Assembly (NCBI RefSeq): GCF_026914265.1 | Contig: NC_069135.1 | Coordinates: forward strand, 2,559,001 to 2,623,000 | Length of the DNA stretch: 64,000 nucleotides | Direction of reading: 5' to 3' | DNA from: Mya arenaria | Taxonomy: Eukaryota; Mollusca; Bivalvia; Myida; Myidae | The notes under the pieces: model-generated | Seen by the model: only the letters and a program-made list of their open reading frames with translations | Databases searched by the model: none | What the model was told of the DNA's origin: nothing | Made by a program: the position numbers and the translations under genes | Part shown: one piece after another, positions 23,810-37,100 of the stretch | How positions within the stretch are numbered: the stretch's first letter is position 1 | How the letters are laid out: each line of letters starts with the position of its first letter

Positions 23810-23920
23810 CCGTAGTAGTCTTAAGTTGTGTAAGTTTCTGTTAGTTATGTTAGTGTAAATTTTGATGTTGTCAGGCCTAAAGAAATGCAAAAAGAGATTC
23901 CTGTTCGTCTGCGCGTTCCC

Positions 23921-24028
23921 TTTTATACCCAGCTCTTTGATACATCTTCAGCAGCCACCGTAGCAGTACTTCGTCAGCTCCCGCCAATGAAAATGCTGCA
24001 TTCGCCAATTTCCCTCTTCTCAGCCAAT
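23921..24028 (-). promoter_or_regulatory. TATA box with three evenly spaced CCAAT boxes
   Basis: The minus strand reads GGGTATAAAAGGG (TATA at 23921-23927). Upstream on that strand, CCAAT cores lie in reverse orientation at 23984-23988, 24005-24009 and 24024-24028, that is 21 and 19 bases apart. The block is much GC-richer than its surroundings. Multiple CCAAT boxes about two helical turns apart plus TATA are typical of NF-Y-driven promoters such as cell-cycle, stress or histone-type genes. Confidence 0.6.
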
Positions 24029-24831
24029 CAAAAGGACGCGGCAAAAGTCTTCTACCTTGTGCCAGTCCGCGGTCCAAGAAATAGTTATAGGCCGAACATT
24101 AAAGACATTGCTAATTTCAACATCTAATATACGAAAACTGTTCTGCTATATTAATACTTCCATATATAATAATAGTGTAAATTAACCTTGCATGATTTGC
24201 TGTGTTACTTCGCAAATCTCACGAACCAATATTTCGTAAACAGACAAGTTCAGATGGCGCCACATATACATGTGATACAAAAGTAACTTTCCAATGGAAT
24301 TATGACGTTACCAATGAGATCAATCTCATTAAAATCAGATCCCCAATACACGCTTCACGACGTTACGCTATGTATATAACGTAATGAAATGAAGTGAACG
24401 TCACGATATGATTTTAATGAGATTGCAATGAGATACGAATAGTGTAAGATATACTCTTTCACAAGTGACACTATATTTTATAGTGATATATGCATGAAAC
24501 CTTCTTCAATGGTTATTTACATGCAAATGTCATATATTTCCGCGACCTCTCAAAACTGTCAGAAACTTGGCACATAGATATCTATAGAAATCGTGGTAAA
24601 TATGTAAGTATGGTTAAAGTTATTGTTCATCGTTGTTGCCAATCCATGTCAGGAAGCAGGGCCAGTCCCTCACATTATAATATAGTGGCCGAGAAACTGA
24701 ACAATAAATTTGCTTCCTCTATTGCAGAAAAGGCAATATTTAAGGAAAACGGCAATGATATTTGAAAAGTTCATTATGATTCGAAATTGGAAGACAACAT
24801 TGCGAATTTCATTTAACTTAATATTATTAAT

Positions 24832-25206
24832 TATCGTAGGTGAATCGCGGCTTCCTCGGCTTTCTCCCTATCGTAGGTGATCCACGTCTTCCGCGCTATC
24901 TTAGGTGGTTCGCGACTTCTGCGTTATCGTAGGTGAATCACGGCTTTCTCATTATCGTACGTGAATCACGTCTTCTACGGTATCTTAGGTAAGTCACGGC
25001 TATCTCGTTACACTAGATGAATCACGGCTACCTCGTTATAGTAGGCGAATCACGGCTTCCTCGCTTTCGTAGGTTAATCACGGCTTCATCATTATCGTTG
25101 GTGAATCACGGCTTCTACGTTATCGTTGGTGAATCGCGACTTCCGCTTTATCACAGGTGAATCGCGGCTTACTTGTTAGTATATGCGCATCACGGCTTCC
25201 TCACTA
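24832..25206. repeat. ~28-bp tandem repeat
   Basis: Diverged units of the form tatcgtaggtgaatcacgg plus cttcctcgt, spaced about 28-31 bases. About 13 units by length. The array lies just inside the right arm of the inverted duplication. Confidence 0.85.
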
Positions 25207-25221
25207 GGGAGGACCCTTCTT

Positions 25222-25760
25222 CCACATGTTATAGTACACATACATGGATAAGGAAATACAATCGACGCCATTTCATCGTTCCTAAAGTGTGCCATAGATT
25301 AACCAAATTTGGGACGAACCTGGCTTCTTAAAATTAACAAAATGAACCAGTAAGCATTTTCTAAAATGTTTTGATCCATCTCCGTCGGAAAACAACAACA
25401 ATACCCTTGATTCACCAAATCAAGGTAATTCAGATGAGAATTACACGAAAGAGAACGGTATCAGATCGTTGTTTTGTAAAATAAAGTTCATTGATTGAGT
25501 CGGTAAGCCTAGTAAAAACGTGCGTTGTTTTCGCGTCTGATATTTTAATATGGCCATGCTTTTCGTCTAAAACAAGCGTCATCGTAAATAAGCAATTGCT
25601 CTTCATTCGGTGCACAAGGTCTAAAAAATATCGTTTTAACATAAAGAAAACAATATTTATAATCACCGAATCGAGGACGTTTTTCACCCCAAACAATGAA
25701 CCAGGAAACTTGGACGCACCTGACATTGCTCCCCTTGATATATAGCTGAGCAAACGCTTC
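25222..25760. repeat. Right arm of a ~550-bp inverted duplication
   Basis: Reverse-complement partner of 21676-22236. Anchors here include gttatagtacacatac, agtgtgccatag, aatgaaccagtaagcattt, gagtcggtaagcctagta, agcaattgctcttcattcgg and ccgaatcgaggac. One frame (NEPGNLDAPDIAPLDI) resembles a frame in the left arm (NEAENLDAADITALV), so an old coding remnant is possible but unproven. Confidence 0.8.
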
Positions 25761-26301
25761 AGATTTTTCGCACGTGCACCATATCTTTGTTCATTAGTAT
25801 GTAGCTGCTCATGAGAAAGGCCTTTATCAAGACAAAGTGGATGGGAAACGACCCGAAATTAAGAAGTTACACAGAATAATTTCCTGTCTGTTTTGGAACA
25901 CAATATGCACCAGTTGGCATGTCGTTGTATTGCGACAGCATGGGCGTACCTAGCCATACGCGCCAGTGCGGCCGGCCATACAAAACAGACTCTTTTCTCG
26001 AGTGTGGAAATCTCCAAATCAGATATAAAAACTGAAGGCTAACTTGAGTTGTATATGCAAGCAAATTTTACTGGTTAAAGTTTATTGTTATTCAATTAAG
26101 TTTGGAATCCAGAATGCTGAAAATGCTTCTTTCATTATTGTATTTTTTCAAAACCAATCTACGAAAGGGGTCCCCCGCTCTCAGCCCCCATATGGCATTA
26201 TGAGATCACCCTTATCTCCCGTAAGTATTTTGGCGTACAATTCCAAATAATTCAACAGCATCCCTGCGTAGAATGGATAGGTTTTTATGTCAAACATTTA
26301 C
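25761..26301. other. Spacer with repeat-like sequence
   Basis: Contains a GC-richer patch (catgggcgtacctagccata, 25939-26000) like the ends of dispersed mollusc repeats, and a second at 26160-26220. No gene recognised. Confidence 0.35.
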
Positions 26302-26377
26302 CTCGTATTTTGACTGTTGTTTTTGCCAGTCGAGCTTTCCGATTCAAGCGATTCGTTCCCTATGTTGATCTCTTGGT
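26302..26377 (-). CDS. Exon-like block on the minus strand
   Basis: Seventy-six bases between an acceptor (ATTATTCAG) and a donor (GTAAATG) on the minus strand. One frame is open: QEINIGNESLESESSTGK then NNSQNTR. The composition is that of a low-complexity linker. No neighbouring exons were identified and I do not recognise the protein. It could belong to an unseen minus-strand gene, perhaps one starting near 27 kb divergently from gelsolin, or be chance. Confidence 0.3.
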
Positions 26378-27100
26378 CTGAATAATGAAAAAAAATGTGT
26401 AACTCAAAGACGCACAAAAGAAAACAAATCATCCATTTTTTGTTCGTATATTTTTACACATTAGATTTATTTTAATAGTTAATACATATGTTAATGATTT
26501 ACAAGAGTTGTATGAAATAATAGTATGCATAAATAAAACTAAAATTAGTTCTAATTTATTCGTTATTGCAAATGTCGTTTTTAATTAAATTTCGCTCTTA
26601 AACTCTGCTTTAAACATCCATAACTTTAACAACATAGAAGCATCTATGAAAAGGGGCATCGGTATAATGCTTGTTAAAAAGACAACACACTTTACGTTTT
26701 TATTTTATTCTTTTTATTTTTATTTTTGTTTGTTTGTCCTTTTAATCAACGTATGCATATATTATAATTATATTTACCATTGTTTTAAAACAACGAAGCC
26801 CCAAGCCGGACATTGAGAAATTTAAGTAGGCTGTACTATACCATTGTTATAAGAAGTTGAACTGCTATTCAATTAATTGTCAATATAAGAAAGAATAATA
26901 GTGTTTAAGCATTTATAAATATTTTCAAAATTATCTTATTACTCGAAATGTTCTCCCTCGTGCTCCTCGATCAGTGTTCGATCATTGATTTATACTTTAC
27001 ACTGATTTATAAATAGCTCGAGAAACACGGAGGCTGATAAGCCTATTTCGAAATGTTTGTGTTAGCTGGTGCGTTAGTCATACTTTTCTTTGATGTTGCT
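26378..27100. other. AT-rich intergenic spacer
   Basis: No gene or clear repeat apart from short T-rich runs near 26690-26750. Confidence 0.4.
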
Positions 27101-27109
27101 GTACGAATC

Positions 27110-27250
27110 TTATCCGTGATTTTGATTGGCTGATGGAGGCCTTGAACTCAGGGTCACGTGCCAAACATGGTTTTCCGGAAGAGCTCTCATAGAGCAGTGC
27201 GCTGCTTGTCTTACAGTGAAACGAACGAATTCGTCCGGACAGTTAGTTGG
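27110..27250 (+). promoter_or_regulatory. Probable gelsolin promoter and non-coding first exon
   Basis: A GC-richer block with an inverted CCAAT core (gattggctga, near 27120) leads into cagtgaaacgaacgaattcg and a textbook donor (GTTGG then GTAAGTACT) at 27250/27251. That donor fits a 5' UTR exon ending at 27250, joined to the acceptor at 28183. No TATA box is obvious, so the start site is a guess. Confidence 0.5.
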
Positions 27251-28183
27251 GTAAGTACTGATATAATTTGACATTAATAATGGTATAAACACTTTTTATG
27301 GGATATGCTAGCATTATGTATGTGTTGAACGTGTCGTAAATTTGTATGATTGTTTCTACAGAAAAATGTCTTGATGTTAATCATAATTGTACGAGAAGGC
27401 ACGGAATTTCTATTGTTACAGCTATATATTTTAAGCATATAAGTCATAATTTAAATATTTCTCACAACAATAGTCTAAGAGTATTGTTACTACAATGTCT
27501 AATACATAGACAAAAAGCAGCCAACAGTTTGCGAATAAAAGTTAATTATAATTTCCACACGTTTCCACAAATTGCAACTTCTGAATCACTCTCGACTCCG
27601 ATCTGATAAGCCTGTGGCATGTCTGCTCCATACAGTCATTAAGTATCTCAAGTTCTTAATGTGAAGATTTCCAGAAACTTAACATTGATGCCTCGAGGTT
27701 TCTCAGTTTGTGCGCTCAAATTATTAATGGCGATGTTTTCTTTAACATCTAAAACCTTTTTTAACTTCAATTTTCTAAACTTAGTACGCCGTCTTAAATC
27801 AGTTTTGATTTTGAAGAGCATTGTTTGTTAGGAGATGCTAATCGCTATGTCCAACATAAATTTAATCTTTTAATGGCATGCTTCCAAAACCTCCCAATTT
27901 AATCCTTGGGATACGGAAATGTAATTAAAGGCAATGGTACGATCATTACACGGTTTTGTTGGCGTCTTATCAATGCTTTGATGGAACTCTCTCGCTCCAG
28001 GCTTGTGGTTTCCAAATATCTGGAAATACATACATTATACATTAATAACAGATGCTTGTTAGTGTAAAGTAGTTCGCACAAAATGCACTATTGCTAGTTG
28101 TTACAACAGGCATGTGTGCTGTTTAACATGTATAGGGGAAAATGAGATGACATCTTATTGCTTTTTATTTTTATTTTTTGCAG

Positions 28184-31100
28184 TTTGTTTCCTGTGCAAC
28201 AGTAAACCATTCATCATGGCAGGTAACGTGGTAACACTTATAATTCCACCATATGTAATAGCTGTATCGTTATGAGAATATGAACACTAAGCAAGTACAC
28301 TCCATTGTGGGAAAGTGCTTTCATAAGTAGTTTACCATCTTCCAGTCCAATCCTATATTTTGATATTGTATATGACCTTGCATTCTTTGTATGTTTCTTC
28401 CAAAAATAAATATATGTTTAAATCAAGTAAGCACATTATGATAATATGCTATTATAATAATTGTATATGATTCCTCTGTCAAGAACCGTCCCTGACACAT
28501 GAATCCACTTAACACCAGTCTTTGAGTTGATAACCAAATGGACTAAGAAATCATATAAGCCCTTAATTGTTGCAATCAATAGCTCTTGGTCCCTCATTTC
28601 ATTCTTACTATACCGTCGAAGGCGTGTGACTACGTAACTCTCTGTTAATTTAAACATATTGTTGCAGTAGAACTGCGTAATGTTCATTCTAACCATATCG
28701 CTGCAGTTGTAGAACTACGTAATTATATATTTGTTCTTTCTATCCATATCGTTGCAGTTTAAGGACTACATAATGTTCTTTCTAACTATATCGTTGCAGT
28801 GATATGACTACGTTATGTTCGTTCTAACCATACAGTTGTTGTTGTTGTAGGACTACGTAATGTTCATTCTAACCATATCGCGGCCGCTGTAGGACTACGT
28901 AATGTTCATTCCAACCATATCGTTGCAGTTGTAGGACTACGTAATGTTCATTCCAACCATATCGTTGCAGTTGTAGGACTACGTAATGTTCATTCCAACC
29001 ATATCGTTGCAGTTGTAGGACTACGTAATGTTCGTTCTAACCATACAGTTGTTTTCGTTGTAGGACTACGTAATGTTCATTCTAACCATATCGCGGCCGC
29101 TGTAGGACTACGTAATGTTCATTCCAACCATATCGTTGCAGTTGTAGGACTACGTAATGTTCATTCCAACCATATCGTTGCAGTTGTAGGACTACGTAAT
29201 GTTCATTCTAACCATATCGTTGCAGTTGTAGGACTACGTAATGTTCATTCCAACCATATCGTTGCAGTTGTAGGACAACGTAATGTTCAATCTAACCATA
29301 TCGTTGCTGTTGTAGGACTACGTAATGTTCATTCTAACCATATCGTTGCAGTTGTAGGATTACGTAATGTTCATTCCAACCATATAGTTGCAGTTGTAGG
29401 ACTACGTAATGTTCATTCCAACCATATCGTTGTAGTTGTAGGACTACGTAATGTTCATTCTAACCATATCGTTGCAGTTGTAGGACAACGTAATGTTCAT
29501 TCTAACCATATCGTTGCAGTTGTAGGACTACGTAATGTTCATTCTTACCATATCGTTGCAGCTGTAGGACAACGTAATGTTCATTCTAACCATATCGTTG
29601 CAGTTGTAGGACTACGTAATGTTCATTCTAACCATGTCGTTGCAGTTGTAGGACTACGTAATGTTCATTCTAACCATGTCGTTGTAGTTGTAGGACAACG
29701 TAATGTTCATTCTAACCATATCGTTTTAGTTGTAGGACTACGTAATGTTCATTCTAACCATATCGTTGCAACTGTAGGACAACGTAATATTCATTCTAAC
29801 CATGTCGTTGCAGTTGTAGGACTACGTAATGTTCATTCTAACCATGTCGTTGTAGTTGTAGGACTACGTAATGTTCATTCTAACCATGTTGTTGTAGTTG
29901 TAGGACTACGTAATGTTCATTCTAACCATACCGTTGCAGTTGTAGGACTACGTAATGTTCATTCCAACCATATCGTTGTAGTTGTAGGACTACGTAATGT
30001 TCATTCCAACCATATCGTTGTAGTTGTAGGACTACGTAATGTTCATTCCAACCATATCGCGACCGCTGTAGGACTACGTAATGTTCATTCTAACCATATC
30101 GTTGCAGTTGTAGGACTACGTAATGTTCATTCTTACCATATCGTTGTAGTTGTAGGACTACGTAATGTTCATTCTTACCATATCGTTGTAGTTGTAGGAC
30201 TACGTAATGTTCATTCTAACCATATCGCGGCCGTTGTAGGACTACGCAATGTTCTTTCTAACCATATCGTTGTAGGACTACGTAATGTTCATTCTAACCA
30301 TATCGTTGCAGTTGTTGGACTACGTAATGTTCATTCTAACCATATCGTTGCAGTTGTAGGACAACGTAATGTTAATTCTAACCATATCGTTGTAGTTGTA
30401 GGACTACGTAATGTTAATTCTAACCATATCGCGGCCGCTGTAGGACTACGTAATATTTATTCCAACCATATCGTTGTAGTTGTAGGACTACGTAATGTTC
30501 ATTCTAACCATATCGTTGCCGTTGTAGGACAACGTAATGTTAATTCTAACCATATCGTTGTAGTTGTAGGACTACGTAATGTTCATTCCAACCATATCGT
30601 TGCAGTTGTAGGACTACGTAATGTTCATTCCAACCATATCGTTGCAGTTGTAGGACTACGTTATGTTCATTCCAACCATATCGTTGCAAGTGTAGGACAA
30701 CTTAATGTTCATTCTAACCATATCGTTGTAGATGTAGGACAACGTAATGTTCATTCTAACCATATCGTTGCAGTTGTAGGACTACGTTATGTTCATTCTA
30801 ACCATATCGTTGCAGTTGTAGGACTACGTAATGTTCATTCTAACTATATCGTTGCAGTTGTAGGACTACGTAATATTTATTCCAACCATATCGTTGCAGT
30901 TGTAGGACTACGTAATGTTCATTCCAACCATATCGTTGTAGTTGTAGGACTACGTAATGTTCATTCCAACCATATCGTTGCTGTTGTAGGACTACGTAAT
31001 GTTCATTCTAACCATATCGTTGCAGTTGTAGGACTACGTAATGTTCATTCCAACCATATCGTTGCAGTTGTAGGACTACGTTATGTTCATTCTAACCATA

Positions 31101-34100
31101 TCGTTGCAAGTGTAGGACAACTTAATGTTCATTCTAACCATATCGTTGTAGTTGTAGGACAACGTAATGTTCATTCTAACCATATCGTTGTAGTTGTAGG
31201 ACAACGTAATGTTCATTCTAACCATATCGTTGCAGTTGTAGGACTACGTAATGTTCATTCTAACCATATCGTTGCAGTTGTAGGACTACGTAATGTTCAT
31301 TCTAACCATATCGTTGCAGTTGTAGGACTACGTAATGTTCATTCCAACCATATAGTTGCAGTTGTAGGACTAAGTAATGTTCATTCCAACCATATCGTTG
31401 TAGTTGTAGGACTACGTAATGTTCATTCTAACCATATCGTTGCAGTTGTAGGACTACGTAATGTTCATTCCAACCATATCGTTGCAGTTGTAGGACTACG
31501 TAATGTTCATTCCAACCATATCGTTGTAGTTGTAGGACTACGTAATGTTTATTCTAACCATATCGTTGCAGTTGTAGGACTACGTAATGTTCATTCTAAC
31601 CATATCGTTGTAGTTGTTGGACTACGTAATGTTCATTCTAACCATATCGTTGCAGTTGTAGGACTACGTAATGTTCATTCTAACAATATCGTTGCAGTTG
31701 TAGGACAACGTAATGTTCATTCTAACAATATCGTTGCAGTTGTAGGACAACGTAATGTTCATTCTAACCATATCGTTGCAGTTGTAGGACAACGTAATGT
31801 TCATTCTAACCATATCGTTGCAGTTGTAGGACAACGTAATGTTCATTCTAACCATGTCGTTGCAGTTGTAGGACTACGTAATGTTCATTCTAACCATGTC
31901 GTTGCAGTTGTAGGACTACGTAATGTTCATTCTAACCATATCGTTTTAGTTGTAGGACTACGTAATGTTCATTCTAACCATATCGTTGCAGCTGTTGGAC
32001 AACGTAATATTCATTCTAACCATGTCGTTACAGTTGTAGGACTACGTAATGTTCATTCTAACCATGTCGTTGTAGTTGTAGGACTACGTAATGTTCATTC
32101 TAACCATGTTGTTGTAGTTGTAGGACTACGTAATGTTCATTCTAACCATATCGTTCAGTTGTAGGACTACGTAATGTTCATTCCAACCATATCGTTGTAG
32201 TTGTAGGACTACGTAATGTTCATTCTAACCATATCGCGACCGCTGTAGGACTACGTAATGTTCATTCTAACCATATCGTTGCAGTTGTAGGACTACGTAA
32301 TGTTCATTCTTACCATATCGTTGTAGTTGTAGGACTACGTAATGTTCATTCTAACCATATCGTTGCAGTTTTAGGACTACGTAATGTTCATTCCAACCAT
32401 ATCGTTGTAGTTGTAGGACTACGTAATGTTCATTCTAACCATATCGCGACCGCTGTAGGACTACGTAATGTTCATTCTAACCATATCGTTGCAGTTGTAG
32501 GACTACGTAATGTTCATTCTTACCATATCGTTGTAGTTGTAGGACTACGTAATGTTCATTCTAACCATATCGCGGCCGTTGTAGGACTACGCAATGTTCT
32601 TTCTAACCATATCGTTGTAGGACTACGTAATGTTCATTCTAACCATATCGTTGTAGTTGTTGGACTACGTAATGTTCATTCTAACCATATCGTTGCCATT
32701 GTAGGACAACGTAATGTTAATTCTAACCATATCGTTGTAGTTGTAGGACTACGTAATGTTAATTCTAACCATATCGCGGCCGCTGTAGGACTACGTAATA
32801 TTAATTCCAACCATATCGTTGTAGTTGTAGGACTACGTAATGTTCATTCCAACCATATCGCGACCGCTGTAGGACTACGTAATGTTCATTCTAACCATAT
32901 CGTTGCAGTTGTAGGACTACGTAATGTTCATTCTTACCATATCGTTGTAGTTGTAGGACTACGTAATGTTCATTCTAACCATATCGTTGCAGTTTTAGGA
33001 CTACGTAATGTTCATTCCAACCATATCGTTGTAGTTGTAGGACTACGTAATGTTCATTCTAACCATATCGCGACCGCTGTAGGACTACGTAATGTTCATT
33101 CTAACCATATCGTTGCAGTTGTAGGACTACGTAATGTTCATTCTTACCATATCGTTGTAGTTGTAGGACTACGTAATGTTCATTCTAACCATATCGCGGC
33201 CGTTGTAGGACTACGCAATGTTCTTTCTAACCATATCGTTGTAGGACTACGTAATGTTCATTCTAACCATATCGTTGTAGTTGTTGGACTACGTAATGTT
33301 CATTCTAACCATATCGTTGCCATTGTAGGACAACGTAATGTTAATTCTAACCATATCGTTGTAGTTGTAGGACTACGTAATGTTAATTCTAACCATATCG
33401 CGGCCGCTGTAGGACTACGTAATATTAATTCTTACCATATCGTTGTAGTTGTAGGACTACGTAATGTTCATTCTAACCATATCGTTGCCGTTGTTGGACA
33501 ACGTAATGTTAATTCTAACCATATCGTTGTAGTTGTAGGACTACGTAATGTTCATTCTAACCATATCGCGGCCGCTGTAGGACTACGTAATGTTCATTCT
33601 AACCATATCGTTGTAGTTGTAGGACTACGTAATGTTCATTCTAACCATATCGCTGCCGCTGTAGGACTACGTAATATTAATTCTAACCATATCGTTGTAG
33701 TTGTAGGACTACGTAATGTTCATTCCAACCATATCGCGGCCGCTGTAGGACTACGTAATGTTCATTCTAACCATATCGTTGTAGCTGTAGGACTACGTAA
33801 TGTTCATTCTTACCATATCGTAGCCGTTGTAGGCCTACGTAATGTTCATTCTAACCATATCGTTGCCGTTGTAGGACTACGTAATGTTTTTTCTAACCAT
33901 ATCGCGGCCGCTGTAGGACTACGTAATGTTCATTCTAACCATAACGTTGTAGTTGTAGGACTACGTAATGTTCATTCTAACCATATCGCGGCCGCTGTAG
34001 GACTACGTAATGTTAATTCAAACCATATCGTTGTAGTTGTAGGACTACGTAATGTTCATTCTAACCATATCGCGGCCGCTGTAGGCCTACGTAATGTTCA

Positions 34101-37100
34101 TTCTAACCATATCGTTGCCGTTGTAGGACTACGTAATGTTCATTCTAACCATATCGCGGCCGCTGTAGGACTACGTAATGTTAATTCTAACCATATCGTT
34201 GTAGTTGTAGGACTACGTAATGTTCATTCTAACCATATCGTTGCTGTTGTAGGACTACGTAATGTTCATTCTAACCATATCGTTGCAGTTGTAGGACTAC
34301 GTAATGTTAATTCAAACCATATCGTTGCAGTTGTATGACTACGTTATGTTCATTCTAACCATATCGTTGCAGTTGTAGGACTACGTTATGTTCATTCTAA
34401 CCATATCGTTGCAGTTGTAGGACTACGTAATGATTATTCTAACCATATCGTTGCAGTTGTAGGACTACGTAATGTTCATTCTAACCATATCGTTGCAAAT
34501 GTAGGACTACGTTATGGTCATTCTAACCATATCGTTGCAGTTGTAGGACTACGTTATGTTCATTCTAACCATATCGTTGCAATTGTAGGACTCCGTAAAA
34601 TGAAGAAGTACAACTGGAAGGACAGTAACATGGCGCTGTTCGGCAGCGACCTCGAGAGGCAGGTCAAAAGTAAGTAATCTCGCTGACCTTCCCAATTCAC
34701 GTTGTGAGCAGGAAGTATTTCTATGGAGTCTTATATCTGCTGTTTCATATTTTCTCCTTTTTTGCAGTGAAAATGTGAAAACACGCCAAGTTGAAGGGCG
34801 AGAATGCGAAAATGAGCCAATGGCAGGGCAAAATTGTACCACTTTAATATTATTTCGCATTTTCCCCCTGCACCTTGGCGGGTTTTCGCATTTTCGCAGT
34901 GAAATGGCAGAAATCGGCAACCATACTTTTGTTTTCATATTTGTTTTAAATTTTACTTAATTGTTTTTTCTTGTTCATTCATTAGTGTATTCTCGGTTGG
35001 AAAATACTGGTTATTAATGCAGCTTACGGTGACGACAGTAGATACACATTCAAACTTTTATTATCCTTTGTTACCGTGATATCCTTTGTATATAATGTTG
35101 TTGACATGGTCTATTAACTTATGTTGTTTTTTTATATAACTCATGTATAATGTTTCGATGTTTAAACATTGCATGCAGAAATAAATGTATCTATATATAT
35201 GCGTAATCTTAAAGAGGCATCGGCTCTGGGGGAGCCCGCCTGGAAGGAAGCGGGCACCAAGCCGGGACTTCAGATCTGGAGGATTGTGGTGAGTGCATAG
35301 CAAGGATAGCCAACTATAGTCGCGTATATTATCTTCAGTGAAGCAAACATAAATAATGTTTAGAAACAAATGAAGACATGTACGAATGATTTACTTACAT
35401 TCATGTACACGTTAACAAGTTGGCAAACTTGTATACCTACGACAATCACATTAACAATGGTGTATTACCTATTGTCTGACAAACAATCACATGAATTGCC
35501 CAACAGTTGTTTCAGACTAATCATCAACACTGCCAATTTTCAAGTATCAAACGTAAGTCTTTGCCAAGCTGCCGGTCAAATGTAGCATATGTGCCTTACA
35601 ACTTTATTACATTGTCTCAACACGACGGATTGTTTTTGTATGGTAGGGCGTTAGGTAATTCCGAGTACTAGGGTCTACTTTCCAATCGGTATTTAAACCA
35701 TATTGGGCTGACTTATTTATTTCTTTTTTTGTCACCTCAGAAATTCCAAGTGACTGAGTGGCCCAAGGAGGACTACGGGAAATTCTTCAACGGCGACTCT
35801 TACATTATCCTCAACGTACGATAAGTTGTCATTTGTAATACCGACTAATATTCCATTTATTCATAAATAAAGTTATTGTTTGTTTTCCTTTGAAAAAAAA
35901 CACACACATGAATAGTACAACTGCATACAGAATATTATATATTCGTTTAAATCATGTTGAAAAAGTACTGAATGTTTACGTTCAAACTTTAAATTTTAAT
36001 ACAGACCGAATCACATGTACTTGAACGCATGAAACCATTTGATATTGCTAGATAATTACTCTAACACATAAATTCTGCGGAGGAAAAGGCCTTTACTTCC
36101 TTGCTATTCACACCCTTGATGTAAACATATCCATTTCCACAGACTTATACAGAGGGCGGGTCGGCGGACCTGAAGTACGATGTTCACTTCTGGATCGGCA
36201 GTGAAAGCTCCCAGGTAATAGCTCAGGAATGTCCGATATAAGTTTCACCTCGATCTAACTTTCTTATGCCAGAAAAAGTTCGGCGCATGTTTTATCTGTA
36301 AAAATATTCCAATGCAGCTTGTGAGATTAATACAGTACCAGGGTGTTAATAAAAACATCCCTCTGGCATTCACCAATAGTGAAGTTTAGGCTACTTGCTG
36401 TATCTATTTCAGTTTTCGTCTTTATTTTATGAAAAAAGTAATATAAAAACATATAAACTATGGTTTGCCAAGGGCTTGAGTGTTATTTGATTGAGTTCTC
36501 AACATTTTTGATAAACAAATGCACATAATTAAATATTCTACTAGAGCCAAGATTGTATGAACGTTCCGTAATATCGCCCATACTTATGATTAAAATTCCA
36601 TTGTTAACCATTGTCTTAAAAAACAAAGTGATTCTTGTTTCCCCTGTGCTCTGTGTACGTGTTTTTGTTAAAAAAATACATACGCCTTTATGACTGAACA
36701 TCATTGGTTAATGAATTGGTATCATTATCGGAGTTGCTTAAACCGACCAATGTTCCACATTAGTTCATAACAAGGACACACTCAGTGTGTGTATACCACG
36801 TGATAAATTGCGTCATAAATGCTACGTCGGAAGGCAATATTTTGATTTGAAAAAAGACTTTAAACAAAGATAACTTCACTATTTATTCACCATTTTAAAT
36901 GAAACATAGCGCAGTCTATGCTGCTTACGTAGCCCCACCTTCGGTCTTTTACCAGAATTTGATCGAGAGTTTAGTTTCTTAAGACACACTACGGCCGTCT
37001 GACGGAGCACTGTCTAAACATTATTTTGGAAACAGGTTTTTCGAAGTGTTTGATGAAACTAATGACCTCATCAAATTTTGGTAATAAAACAAATGCGGGG

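Noticed and set aside
28660-34588. CRISPR array
   Set aside because: There are no unique spacers. The whole 42-base unit repeats, the DNA is animal nuclear, and the array abuts a splice site.
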